A stretch of 64,000 bases of DNA, from NCBI RefSeq assembly GCF_964204645.1, contig NC_134029.1:60001-124000 (forward strand), read 5' to 3'. Source of the stretch: Tubulanus polymorphus. Its lineage: Eukaryota; Nemertea; Palaeonemertea; Tubulaniformes; Tubulanidae. The position numbers and the translations under genes are program-made. This document shows, one piece after another, positions 46,947 to 60,330 of the stretch (position 1 is the stretch's first letter; each line of letters starts with the position of its first letter). The notes under the pieces are model-generated. The model made no database searches. It worked only from the letters and a program-made list of their open reading frames with translations, and had not been told where the DNA came from.

Positions 46947-49900
46947 TTATTGATTACCCATTAATTTAGTATAAGTTGAGAATTTCCACAATTGATGATT
47001 TTGTCGATCAGAATTACATTTAGTTAAAAACAACGATTGATCATTCATATAATCTAAACACAGACCACTCTGTACGTGAACTATCCGACCATTCTACAAC
47101 AATAAACAATACAGCAATCAATATAAGTCGATTCTTAGATTATATACAAATTAGGTTCCAGATATATGCAAATAAGATTTCATTTAAGAAGCTACATATT
47201 TGGTCTAGTCGGTAGAGCATAAGGCTTTAAACCCGAGGGTCCGGGGTTCGAGTCCCATACCGATGGTCTACACTTTTTTTTACCTTACTTGCGCAGTTTT
47301 TTATTTAAGCTTGATATCGATTAAAAACTGTTTGCTGAGTTTAAGCTGAATGGCTGATTTTAAAATCCCTTGCCCCCTCCCCCTCCCTCCACAGACGGGT
47401 ATACAGTGATTATTTACCGGTTTATGGAGCCAGGTATCATTGACAATCCGACAGGGATATGATATAAGTCTTTGAATTCCGCCCTGGACGTGTCTGGCAA
47501 CACAACTATCAGCATCAACTTCTAAACGATTCGTCGGCGTTAAACTGAAAAACTAACCATACAAAATAACAGTTAGTGAGCGACCCCTAGTGAGAGGGCC
47601 CCTAAATAGTGCAGCCCCAAAAAGTGGGGCCCTTGTTAGTGCAACCCTAGTTCATAGACTAGTAACACTCCAGTTAGTATGCGAACCCTACTGAGTAACA
47701 CTACAGTTAGTATGCGACCCCTGGTGAGTAACACTACAGTTAGCATGCGACCCCTGGTGAGTAACACCCCAGTTAGTATGCGACCCCTGGTGAGTAACAC
47801 CCCAGTTAGTATGCGACCCCTGGTAACACCCCAGTTAGTATGCGACCCCTGGTGATTAACACCCCAGTTAGTATGCGACCCCTAGTGAGTCCCACCCCAG
47901 TTAGTATGCGACCCCTAGTGAGTAACACCCCAGTTAGTATGCGACCCCTAGTGAGTAACACTACAGTTAGTATGCGACCCCTAGTGAGTCCCACCCCAGT
48001 TAGTATGCGACCCCTAGTGAGTAACACCCCAGTTAGTACGCGACCCCTGGTGAGTAACACCCCAGTTAGTACGCGACCCCTACTGAGTAACACTACAGTA
48101 AGTATGTGACCCCTAGTGAGTAACAACCCAGTTAGTATGCGACCCCTGGTGATTAACACCCCAGTTAGTATGCGACCCCTAGTGAGTAACACTACAGTTA
48201 GTATGCGACCCCTAGTGAGTCCCACCCCAGTTAGTATGCGACCCCTAGTGAGTAACACCACAGTTAGTATGCGACCCCTAGTGAGTAACACTACAGTTAG
48301 TATGCGACCCCTAGTGAGTCCCACCCCAGTTAGTATGCGACCCCTAGTGAGTAACACCCCAGTTAGTACGCGACCCCTGGTGAGTAACACCCCAGTTAGT
48401 ACGCGACCCCTACTGAGTAACACTACAGTTAGTATGTGACCCCTAGTGAGTAACAACCCAGTTAGTATGCGACCCCTGGTGAGTAACACCCCAGTTAGTA
48501 TGCGACCCCTGGTGAGTAACACCCCAGTTAGTACGCGACCCCTACTGAGTAACACTACAGTTAGTATGTGACCCCTACTGAGTAACACTACAGTTAGTAT
48601 GCGACCCCTGGTGAGTAACACCCCAGTTAGTATGCGACCCCTGGTGAGTAACACCCCAGTTAGTACGCGACCCCTACTGAGTAACACTACAGTTAGTATG
48701 CGACCCCTAGTGAGCAACACCCGAGTTAGTATGCGATCCCTGATGAATAACACCCCAGTTAGTATGCGACCCCTGGTGAGTAACACCCCAGTTAGTATGC
48801 GACCCCTGGTGAGTAACACCCCAGTTAGTATGCGACCCCTGGTGAGTAACACCCCAGTTAGTATGCGACCCCTGGTAACACCCCAGTTAGTATGCGACCC
48901 CTGGTGATTAACACCCCAGTTAGTATGCGACCCCTAGTGAGTAACACTACAGTTAGTATGCGACCCCTAGTGAGTAACACCCCAGTTAGTATGCGACCCC
49001 TAGTGAGAGAGCCCGCTAATAATGCGATCCAGTGGGTTGACCCCCCAGTTACTGGTCTCTCTGACTGGGAGACCAGTAACAGTGGGATCCAGTCTGACTG
49101 AGTCTGGAGTGGACTAGTCGATTCTGTTATTACCCTATAATCTCCAAACTTAACACAATATTTACAATGTATTCAAATCATTACTTTATTCATAAATAAA
49201 TAGATATTTTACCTGGTTTCCTCCCTGCCCGTGACAGACCATTAGACTCATATGATCCTGGCGACCTTTCTTATCAACGCAATGATTCGTAAAACCATTT
49301 CGAATCTGAAAATGAAAAGTAAAATGATTGAGATTTGATACCAGTTGTACTATACCAGCTAAACCGCTTATATTTAGCACCAGTCCAGTGTAAGCTGATT
49401 ATGGATGAGGTGGAAAGGGATGAGAGGGAGGAGAGAGGAGAGGAGAGGAGTGAGGATGAGAGGGAGGTGACGGATGAGGGGAGGAGAGGAGGAGAGGAGG
49501 AGGAGGAGGAGGAGGAGAGGGGAGGAGAGGGAGGAGGGAGGCGAGGGAGGAGGGGAGGAGAGGGAGGAGGGAGGTGAAGGAGGAGAGGAAGGAGGTATGC
49601 TTACCTCGCCGTTCGCTTTGTTCTGAAATGAAGGTCGATACATCTCCGGGTAAATATTATCTAAATACCAACTAAAACTTTTACACTTCAATTGTTTTCG
49701 GAGAAGTTTTCTAGCTGTGACGTCACCGAAATTTTGGCCGCGAAGGTGACCCCGTTTTCTGTAGAATATCTCTTTATACTCATCGAGCCAAACCTCGGCG
49801 ATTCTCATACAGTTGCGCAGAAACGTAACGACGTTTCCATCCGGGAACTTATAGGGCTGCGAGTTGCGGAATATATGACCGACGTGTGAACAGGGAACGA

Positions 49901-52748
49901 TCTCTATAGAACCGCCACACATCCAAACCTTGAAAATCAGAAACATTTCACTTTATCGCTCTGCATTCATTCTACAGTTCCACAAACAGCAGCAGCAGCA
50001 ACAGCAGCAGCTACATTTTACCTTGAAAGATAATTCTAAATTCTCTCCACCCCAAATATCCAGTCCTGGATCATACATTCCCAGCTCCAGGAAATAGGAT
50101 TTGTCGATTGCGAACAATCCACCAGCCATTGTTGGGGATCTGTTGATGAAAATGTTTAGAATATATCAATTATGTATATACTGTAACATTTAAACCTCCG
50201 TAACAATCATAATTAAACGGTGACAGTGAGAACCAGTGATCAGTTCAATGGAGGCGAATTTTGTAGTAATTGGATGAATTAATTGACGGTTTGTTGTCAG
50301 AAGCTCGTGACTAAAAGTGGCAACGTATGACGTCTCTGATTTCAAATAACATCGTTAACATCAGTAGATAAACTACTTCTAATAATAATTCGAATTATTT
50401 TTGTTCGATTCTTCATAATCAGCTCTATCGTCTCTATATTCGTGTGCGTCGTTCATTCCACAAATAGTTCATCTTTATTCATAGTGAAAGTGACGTCATA
50501 GCTAAGGACATTCATTACGTTGGTGATTTATACAAATGATGATTTTTAGTTAGTAAATTGAATTAGAAACACAAATCAGGACTCGAGAATAGAGATGACT
50601 TCAGTAATGTAACGACTTATCCAAGTTTGACTGTTTATTTGGCTTATCACGAGCCGAGACGATTATGTGAATATCGTTGACCTGTTTGAATCGAAGGTGG
50701 GTCTCCTGGTAAAGCTAGATTACCCTTTTGGAGAATGATAAGCATTGAGCTGCTGTACTAAGCCTTACACTAAGAAGCCTGCACTTCAGCAGGGATCCGA
50801 AGTATTTTTTTACTATTTCATCAAAAATGCAGTTCTAAGCCGCGCCTCAGAATCAGAGAGACAGGAATTTAATTGTGAACGCATTCCACGCGTTACTAAC
50901 TGGTGACGGATGACGCAATAATCTGCGTGAAATTTCAGTTTATAGTTCCAGCTCACAATATGGCTCCGTTTTATTACCGGGAATAAAAGGATTCGAACCC
51001 GCTGACGAGAGTGGCGGGTTTATAGCTTATTAATGAATAGTTTAATCGAAAATAATTGTTTCATTAGGCTTCGTCAGTCTTCTATTAATTGATCGTCGAC
51101 TGTTATACGCTATCCACGAGGCACACGCTATTTCAGATATAACAACACTGACTAGAAGATAATATCAGTTTCAAATTTAGAAAAGAATGAGACTGGTTGA
51201 ACCATCTACAACCAGACGCCCTATAAACAAAAAAGAATTACGATCCTAAAAGAAATGAAGAAATACACCGTTATATACCGCTTACTGATTACTGTATTTC
51301 ATAGTAAGAAAACATATAACAATTTTTTGGAATTGCGATATCAACCTCGACAAATAATGAAGATTACACATCAGAATAAAAATTCAATCTTTGTATCGCC
51401 TCAATTCCTATTTCAAATATTCGCTGTTAAAGGTCACTGCACACAATGTTGTGTGTTCGCTGTATCCAATATTTACATGTAACAGTTAATTGAATCAATT
51501 AAAGAGAAAATAGTAGGAGTGACGGACTGCGCGTGCGTGGGATTCATTGTAAATATACAAGTGTCAAATAAGTAGATATGCAAATGAATTGCAAATTTAA
51601 ATGATATCCTTGACCTCAGGCAGTAAGATCAGTTCAAGATAAAAAAAAGATATGGGAGGAGTCCGTTACATCGAATACTTCGCTTAAGGAATTTAAAAAA
51701 GACAAGCGCCCGGTATGGGACTCGAACCCAGGACCCTCAGGTTAAAAGCCTGATGCTCTACCGACTGAGCTAACCGGGCTGCTGCTCCATTGTACTAATA
51801 ATCAGAATTTCGAAAAACCTGTCGACTTATGTAAATGAGATGCAAAAAAGATGTGAGGTAACTCACCTGATTGGGTAAGATTTATCGGGTCTGTTTTTGA
51901 GTACATCATGAGGTACATTGCCCCAACTGAACTGTAGAGTCCATTGAAACACACCTCGAGTGTTCTCATCTACAGCACCATAACTACAAAATACAAAACC
52001 TACATCTCTATACCGCGTAAGAATTTACCCCTGGCACGTGAGTCCTTGTGGGCTAGAATGAAACTATTGGGAAGTAAGGAGACCCTGGGAAGTGAGGTAG
52101 AGTGGTTATTCAACTATTAAGATATCGACGAAATCGCTATAAAAAATATCGGAAAACTTCACAGGAAATTATGTTTAAACAATTCTTCTGTAAGCTGAGT
52201 GTTTGCTGAATATTGATTTAATTTATGTAAACTATCAATAGATTTATCACAGAAAACTTACTCGTTGAGGGGATCTGGAGGAGTCCACGGGTAGTCTATA
52301 GGGAGTCTGGGGTATCTGGAGGAGTCCACAGGTAGTCTATAGGGAGTCTGGGGTGTCTGGAGGAGTCCACAGGTAGTCTATAGGGAGTCTGGGGTGTCTG
52401 GAGGAGTCCACAGGTAGTCTATAGGGAGTCTGGGGTGTCTGGAGGAGTCCAAAGGTAGTCTATAGGGAGTCTGGGGTATCTGGAGGAGTCTTAAGGAGTA
52501 GGGAGTCTGAATATGTGTGGGGAGTCCGATAGGAAAGGATTCTATCATACAATAATAAAAGAAGTTGCACTTTGATGGCAAATATCGGTCAGTAATATAC
52601 ATAGGAACTATAATGATAAAAGTTTAATATCAGATCATTTTAACGTTAGGTTTAGAATCAAAGCCTCCAGAATATTTCGGTAGATAATGTTGTAACTATT
52701 GGTCAGTGTGACACGTATAAACAGTGTTGATGTCAAACAGGTAAAAGT

Positions 52749-52843
<95 letters not shown>

Positions 52844-55800
52844 TCTAATCTCAGATCTGATATATATACATTCTCAAGGGGGTATTTAGTTGTTTACGGG
52901 CCACGGATTTTCTATAGAAACTCATTATAACATGAATAACGCGACAGACTAGAGCAGCGACGCTGGACGGATATCGAGGCTAGGGTTCAGTTTAGCCACT
53001 TTCCCTAACAGCTAATAACATACAAAATTGAAGGTTGGTGATTCCTTCAGTGGCGCCCCCTAGCTGGTAGATAGACGGATGATTACTCCATAGGCGCCCC
53101 CTACTGGTACTCACTCGAACGTTTCCATGTTTATATTATCGATAATAGGTGCCACTACGTGTTTCCGGTTCTGTCGTATCCGGTCTAACATCGGTTCTAA
53201 CCAACCAGTAGTGACCTCTATATGTGAGTCTAAGAACGTCAATGCCTCTCCTTTCGCAGATTGTACACCGATCATCCGGGCTCTTATTAACCCTTCTCGT
53301 TTTGGCAGACGTATTATCCGCACTTTAGGGAATCTTTCCACATATCTATCGAGCCGTTCTTTCAGAAAATCTGCAAAATGAATATGAGATTAATCATTTT
53401 GTTCGATGACACCAGGGGACAGCACAAGAAACCGATAATCGTTCTGAAATACACAATTATAACCGTTATTTTTGAATTCAAGAGTGAGATATATTCAGTT
53501 TGTTTTTTTTTTTTTAATTTGTTTTGCTTTAAATTGGTTGGGATTGTAGACAACCCAGCAGATCCTCGGCGTATACACTATATACGTGACGTCAGTTAGT
53601 CCACGAGACGATGTGTGTCCATTCAGTAATAAACTCTTAACAGAGAGACTGAGATAGATAGAGACAGCGAGGCTCTCATCTTACAACCGAGGAGAGGAGA
53701 TGGTAGAAGATATTTTATCCCATCATCCACGCGAACAGTCGAGTTATGAATCTGAACTGATCTATATAAATCCAACTATTGACAGCATTAATGTCACTGA
53801 ATTACAAACAGACAGGGAACGACGATATATAACAATTCATATCTCAATATCATCATTTCAATCAGTCTCTGTGTTGTACCGGGTATGGAAAGGTTACAGT
53901 TCCGCCTGATGATGGCAGTCTTTAACCGAAACATTGCTCGAAATAGAAACCAGAACTTTTCATATGTGAATCTGTTGTGGAATATTTCTCTTGTTATTCA
54001 CTGATATTGTGTGTATGTTCTCGATTTCTTTAAAGGTTACTCTGGTAAGCGATGATAATAAGAGTGAAACTCGATCGATTTATCGTAATTACGACGAACC
54101 CAATCACTATACGAACTTACACCTATCCAAATAGTAAATCGAATTGAGAATCAAAAATAACAGTGATTTCAGTGATTTGACGACTTTGACTATTGTAGCT
54201 ACACACGTACCAGACTGACTGAAATCGTCAATTAGTAAAACTTCCTCGACCAACTCTGGTGGAGATCTGTTGATTATACTGTGTATTGTACGTATTAAAG
54301 CTGACCAAGATTCCTCACAGAAACAAACTATTATACTAGTCTTAGGAAGCTTATTGTACGGGTATTTCTTCGTCTTACAACTGAAAAAAAAACGAGAAAA
54401 CATTGGCATGATATGAAATTTCTTTAGTTTAGAACTTCATTTCAAAGGAAAGATGGATCAGTTTAGGACATGAAAAAGGGCATCTGAGCATAGAAAAAAA
54501 ATACAAACGCCCGGTATGGGACTCGAACCCAGGACCCTCAGGTTAAAAGCCTGATGCTCTACCGACTGAGCTAACCGGGCTCACGAATGTGACAGTGGAT
54601 CAGTGAGAAGATTTTTTGGATGACGACGACGAGAACGAATTTTTTTGAATATTTCAATGTTTTCATGTATGTGATTGGAATTCAACGACTTAAAATTCAG
54701 CATTCCTCGTGGTCGATGAATCATTGCTGTTAGGGTTCCTCCGTGGGTTTTTTTTTTTGCTAAAACACGCGCTTTTAATATCTAAAAAGAATTCTGTACA
54801 TTTTGTACGATTTAAACGACTAAACTAGTTTTCGATCAGTATTTGTGCAATTACTGTGTTAATTGTGTTATTTGTGAGAGGGAGAGGGAGAGGGGGAGGG
54901 AGAGGGAGAGGGAGAGGGAGAGGGAGAGGGAGAGGGAGAGGGAGAGGGAGAGGGAGAGGGAGAGGGAGAGGGAGAGGGAGAGGGAGAGGGAGAGGGAGAG
55001 GGAGAGGGAGAGGGAGAGGGAGAGGGAGAGGGAGAGGGAGAGGGAGAGGGAGAGGGAGAGGGAGAGGGAGAGGGAGAGGGAGAGGGAGAGGGAGAGGGAG
55101 AGGGAGAGGGAGAGGGAGAGGGAGAGGGAGAGGGAGAGCCTGGAGAGCCTGGAGAGCCTGGAGAGCCTGGAGAGCCTGGAGAGGGAGAGGGAGAGCCTGG
55201 AGAGCCTGGAGAGGGAGAGCCTGGAGAGGGAGAGCCTGGAGAGGGAGAGCCTGGAGAGGGAGAGGGAGAGCCTGGAGAGCCTGGAGAGGGAGAGGGAGAG
55301 CCTGGAGAGCCTGGAGAGGGAGAGGGAGAGCCTGGAGAGGGAGAGGGAGAGCCTGGAGAGGGAGAGGGATGGAGGGAGAGGGAGAGGGATGGAGGGAGAG
55401 GGAGAGGGATGGAGGGAGAGGGATGGAGGGAGAGGAGGGGGTATACCATGCGTAGAATCCATGGTATAACAGTGATGATTAAAGCTGACTGGTGATTGGA
55501 TGAATCGAACAGACTGTCATCAACCAATCACAGTTCAGTAATGATAAAATGATCCGCATCAACTCGAGAGAATGAATCAGTTTTAGTAAGAAGAGATAGA
55601 GAGAGAGAGCAGACAGATTGAACTAGGAGTAAATATTAAACATGGTTTCGAGTTTAATAACAGCGGCAGTGTTAGCGATGTTACTGGTTGGAGGTATAGT
55701 TATAATCGAAGGTTCACCAGCAACAAAACGACAATTAATACATGAACAATTTCCTGATACTTTCTCACCGGCTCAAGGTAAGAGAAAAAGCGCAATACAG

Positions 55801-58800
55801 AATCGAGTTCCACTTGTGAGTTAACTGTCAACTCAGAATCCAGTTCCACAGTTGTGAGTTAGAGTTAACACTGAACTCAGGATCCAGTTCCACAGTTGTG
55901 AGTTGGAGTTTACTGTGAACTCAGGATCCAGTTTCACAGTTGTGAGTTAGATTTAACTGTGAACTCAGGATCTAGTTCCACAGTTGTGAGTTAGAGTTAA
56001 CTCTGAACTCAGGATCTAGTTCCACAGTTGTGAGTTAGAGTTAACTGTGAACTCAGGATCTAGTTCCAAAGTTGTGAGTTAGAGTTAACTGTGAACTCAG
56101 GATCCAGTTTCACAGTTCTTGGAGTAATCAGACTGATTACTCCAATCACGATAAGTTTACTCAGAACTGTGGTATTTGATGCAGCTTCTGGCTGTTGAAT
56201 ACACATTGTGTATCATCTCCTAAAACTCTGTTCTAAATGTCTATGTTTTCATCTTAGATTAACTTTTTTGTTCTAAGATATCAAAAAAAAACTTTTGAAT
56301 CTGTTGCTTTACGTGTATAGGCTGTTCTTTAGACACAATTCTACCCCAATTTTAAGCATTAGGTTCGTAGTGAAAAGTGGCCAGTTTCTAACCCCCCCTT
56401 CTCCCCCTCCTCCTCCTCTCCTCCTCCTCCTCCTCCTCCTCCCCTCCTCCACCCCTCCCTCTCTTCTCCACATAGATACGTGCGTTCTTCATAAACGATT
56501 CTGTCCTCAATAGATATAGAACTGACCATCCACAAACGCTTTATGCTCAGCCTCAGCTTTTTTCTGGTAAATGTATCCAGTTTTTGTAGATGGGTAGTTT
56601 TTCTAATTGTCTATTGATAGCGATGTTGATGGTTCTCTATTCGTCCATCTATATATCGTGTTACAATGAATACTAGTATATGTTGTATTATAGAAATGAA
56701 TACTAGTATATGTTGTATTATAGAAATGAATACTAGTATATGTTGTATTATAGAAAGTCGATGAAGTAATGAGAGATTTAGGTAGGTGAGGTTTTCCAGG
56801 AGATCGAGAAAAACGAAACGAACATAAACAGAGAATTGAATCACTATTTCAGCGAACAGTTTGACGTATATCAATAATTATCTATTAGATATTTATGCGT
56901 CATATAAAAGTCTTTTATTCCAGACACAAATCCGAATCGATCAATTACTGAATGAAATAGAATTAATAGATTTCTCAGAGTTCAGCGACCCGTTGAACCA
57001 GCGCCTCAGGCCGCAGCGACCCGTTGAACCAGCGCCTCAGGCCGGTTTTACAGACATTGAGAACTATAAGACGGAAGAGTCAGTGCTTTTACCTGGGAAT
57101 TAAATCAATTGATATTAGATTGTTTACTTTCCTCCGGGTAAACCGAACCCTTTTACATTGTGATACAATGTGATACAATCAAAATATAAACAGCAGAAAT
57201 TATTATCGAAATTCTGTTATTTCAATATTGGTAAATTATTTGTAACAAATTACGAGATAAATATTTCTAAACCCTAAACCTGACACACCCTGACAGACGA
57301 CCACGTGACACACCCTGACAGAGGACCGCACCTCATTAATCTATCGGACTAATTCATATTTATCCTAAAGATTTCAGACTGTTCGAGACTCGAATGAAAC
57401 TGTGTTTAACCTGACTTCACAGTTAACAAGCAGAGAATGTTTATCTACTATTCAATTATTTATCAGTTTCACGTTTTTTCCGATATTTTCTCTAAGACGG
57501 GATGGGACTGACTCACAGCGATACGAGGGCACACTGTGGAACTGTGGAACCGCGGAACCGTTGAACTGGGGAACTGGGGAACTGTGGAACCGCAGAACCG
57601 TGGAACTGGGGAACTGCGGAACCACGGAACCGCGGAACTGCGGAACCGCAAAACTGGGGAACTGTGGAACTGCAGAACTGGGGAACTGCGGAACCGCGGA
57701 ACTGCGGAACCGCAAAACTGGGGAACTGTGGAACCGGGGAACTGCGGAACTGGGGAACCGCGGAACTGCGGAACTGCCGAACTGGGGAACTGTGGAACTG
57801 GATCCAGAACTGTGGAACTGGAAAGCTGCTTTTTGTCTTCAGTCTGAATCCATCTCATGTAGAATCAATAATATTCATATTCTTGATATGATATGATTTG
57901 TTTTCTTAAGAAGTTAATTTCTGTACGAACAGCAGATAAAGAAGAGTCAGTATTGAGCGACTGAGAGGATTTATTACTGCCAACTCTTAACTCATTTATC
58001 ATATATAATCTAATTCCGTGACTGACAGAAAATTCACCCGTTTGAAAAATCGTCTATAAAAACAGTTTTTTATGTAAGGAATAATGACGTGTTTTATTAC
58101 GTTAGATCCAACATAGAAGACTCATTAGTGACGTCACGATTGTAACTTCCGCCTGTTGGTTATCAATCATGTAATAGTTAATTAAAAACTGACTTTTACG
58201 AGTGTGATGAAGCTGTCTGTCTCCCTCTCCCTCCCCCTCACTCCCTCTCACTCACCCACCCCCTCGTTTAAAGAAGTGGTAATTAATACCGCTAGGGGGC
58301 GTTAGTAGGATTGATTAAAAGTGGAAATACGTCAATAAAAGATGATTTGATATTGTTTTTAAAACAATGGATTTATGTAGCATATGTTTTCAGACAAGCT
58401 GAGAGTGTGTCCAATCGATATTATAAATCACCACTCATATCTCCTATCTGTACAACACTGTCATGTGTGACAGTATAGGACTGTGTCCGATACACAATTA
58501 CCTATTCACAGATAGGAGAGGAGGGAGAGGGGGGAAAGCGAGGGAGGGGGAGAGTGAGGGAGAGGGGAGGGGGATGAGAGAGGGAAGGGGAGAGTGAGTG
58601 AGGGAGGGAGGAAGGAGTGAGGAGGAAGGGAAGGAGAAAGAGGGAGGGAGAGGGGAGTGAGAGTGCTGTTGTAAATACTGATATTGACTATCATCTATTC
58701 ATTCTGTTTTCTCGCTTGTTTTGTTAATTATCAGCAGCAATTTTATTTCCATTTCCCTCGAGATGATTGCTGAATATTATCACATTAAAAACCATAAATC

Positions 58801-60283
58801 TTGCCTTTCTTTATTCGCTTAATTAGAATTTACGACATTTTTGAAATGCGTTATATAGAAAAAAATTGTACCCAATTGCTTTTAGTAGAAACCTCTTGAG
58901 AGGATTACTGTTAAGGGAAAGAGAGGGTGACAGTCTAGAGGGAGGCTACCTCTCTAGGGGGAGGCCACCTCTCTACAGGGAGTCTAACTCTCTTAGGGGG
59001 AGAGAGGTTGACAGTTTCTCCACAGGGACTGAATTCTATAAGGAGGGATGTGGTTAAGATAATAAGTGGAGGTAGATGTTGTTTTATTCTGTAACTGATG
59101 AAAGACAGCGCGGATCAGATCAGAGATTTATACAATAATCATAAATATCTAAATGGTTTCGGTGGTTTTTATTAACGAGATCTGATTATATATAATTACT
59201 CATAATAATCCACACTAACAGAACAATCTCCTTACTCTACAGACAACTAGTATCCACCAGTCATCCACATGTATGAGACAATCCACAGTTATCCACACTA
59301 ACAGAACAATCTCCTTACTCTACAGACAACTAGTATCCACCAGTTATCCACATGTATGAGACAATCCACAGTTATCCACATGTATGAGACAATCCACAGT
59401 TATCCACATGTATGAGACAATCCACAGTTATCCACATGTATGAGACAATCCACAGTTATCCACATGTATGAGACAATCCACAGTTATCCACACTAACAGA
59501 ACAATCTCCTTACTCTACAGACAACTAGTATCCACCAGTTATCCACATGTATGAGACAATCCACAGTTATCCACATGCAAGAGGCAGCTCGAATTCCGAT
59601 TCTGATCTTATACTATCTGTGTGACGAATACGTTTATGGGATTTTAGTCCCCGGGGCTAAAATAAACTCAATTTGATTGTAGATGATTGTATTCCTGGGA
59701 TCCATTCATCCCAGACACATTGCCACCCCAGCCTCTTATAATGATGATACTAGAATTAGTTTTAGGTAAAAAGATATAAATTTCTCAATCTTTTTTTTCG
59801 ATTTAGAGTATGATATAGTTGGGTGTAGTCCGTGTGAAATCCCTCGACTAAAATCTACTTTCACGATTCTGTGAAGCGTAATATTTCATAATAACATTCT
59901 GATGACAAAATTCACTGAGTGCAAGGGTAGAAATAATCGTCGAATCATCAGTTTATCATCAGTCTTATAGAGCTCCCGCGCAGTAGGCCTACAGTCAATA
60001 ACAGCTCAATGCGACCAGAACGCGTGTGGAACTAAGCCAACAAAAAAAAACGATTTAAACCGATTTGGAAATCTTCAAAACAACATTCATGAATAAAATG
60101 ATCTTTTGCCCCGGGATTTAGTAGAGTTTGCGGTAGCGTGTCAATGGACTTTAACTCAGACACTCGTGTTTGACTCCAGTTTAGGGTGCTTCCGAGAATA
60201 TGACGTTCTTAAGATAGTGAAAGGAGACACGATATAGAAATATTAGTCACAGTTTGAGGATTAGATAAATTCCAAAGAGCAGC

Positions 60284-60330
<47 letters not shown>

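Noticed and set aside
47806-48852. 348-codon minus-strand open frame ([11 protein letters not shown] repeats) and plus-strand [11 protein letters not shown] frames
   Set aside because: A 33-bp minisatellite keeps both strands open, and GALNT exons with correct phases flank it, so it is intron.
52257-52515. Extra GALNT exon over the 43-bp repeat, suggested by a donor-like ACTTAC
   Set aside because: Exons 53115-53370 and 51867-51983 already join in phase with continuous family similarity, and the repeat has no such similarity.
54843-55527. About 200-codon [18 protein letters not shown] and SLSLSL frames
   Set aside because: All are translations of the (GAGAGG)n tract on both strands.
59205-59580. 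CRISPR-like alternation of a repeat and spacers
   Set aside because: The spacers are themselves repeated, units are contiguous tandem repeats, and the context is eukaryotic. The same applies to the arrays at 862, 12222, 32870 and 47640.
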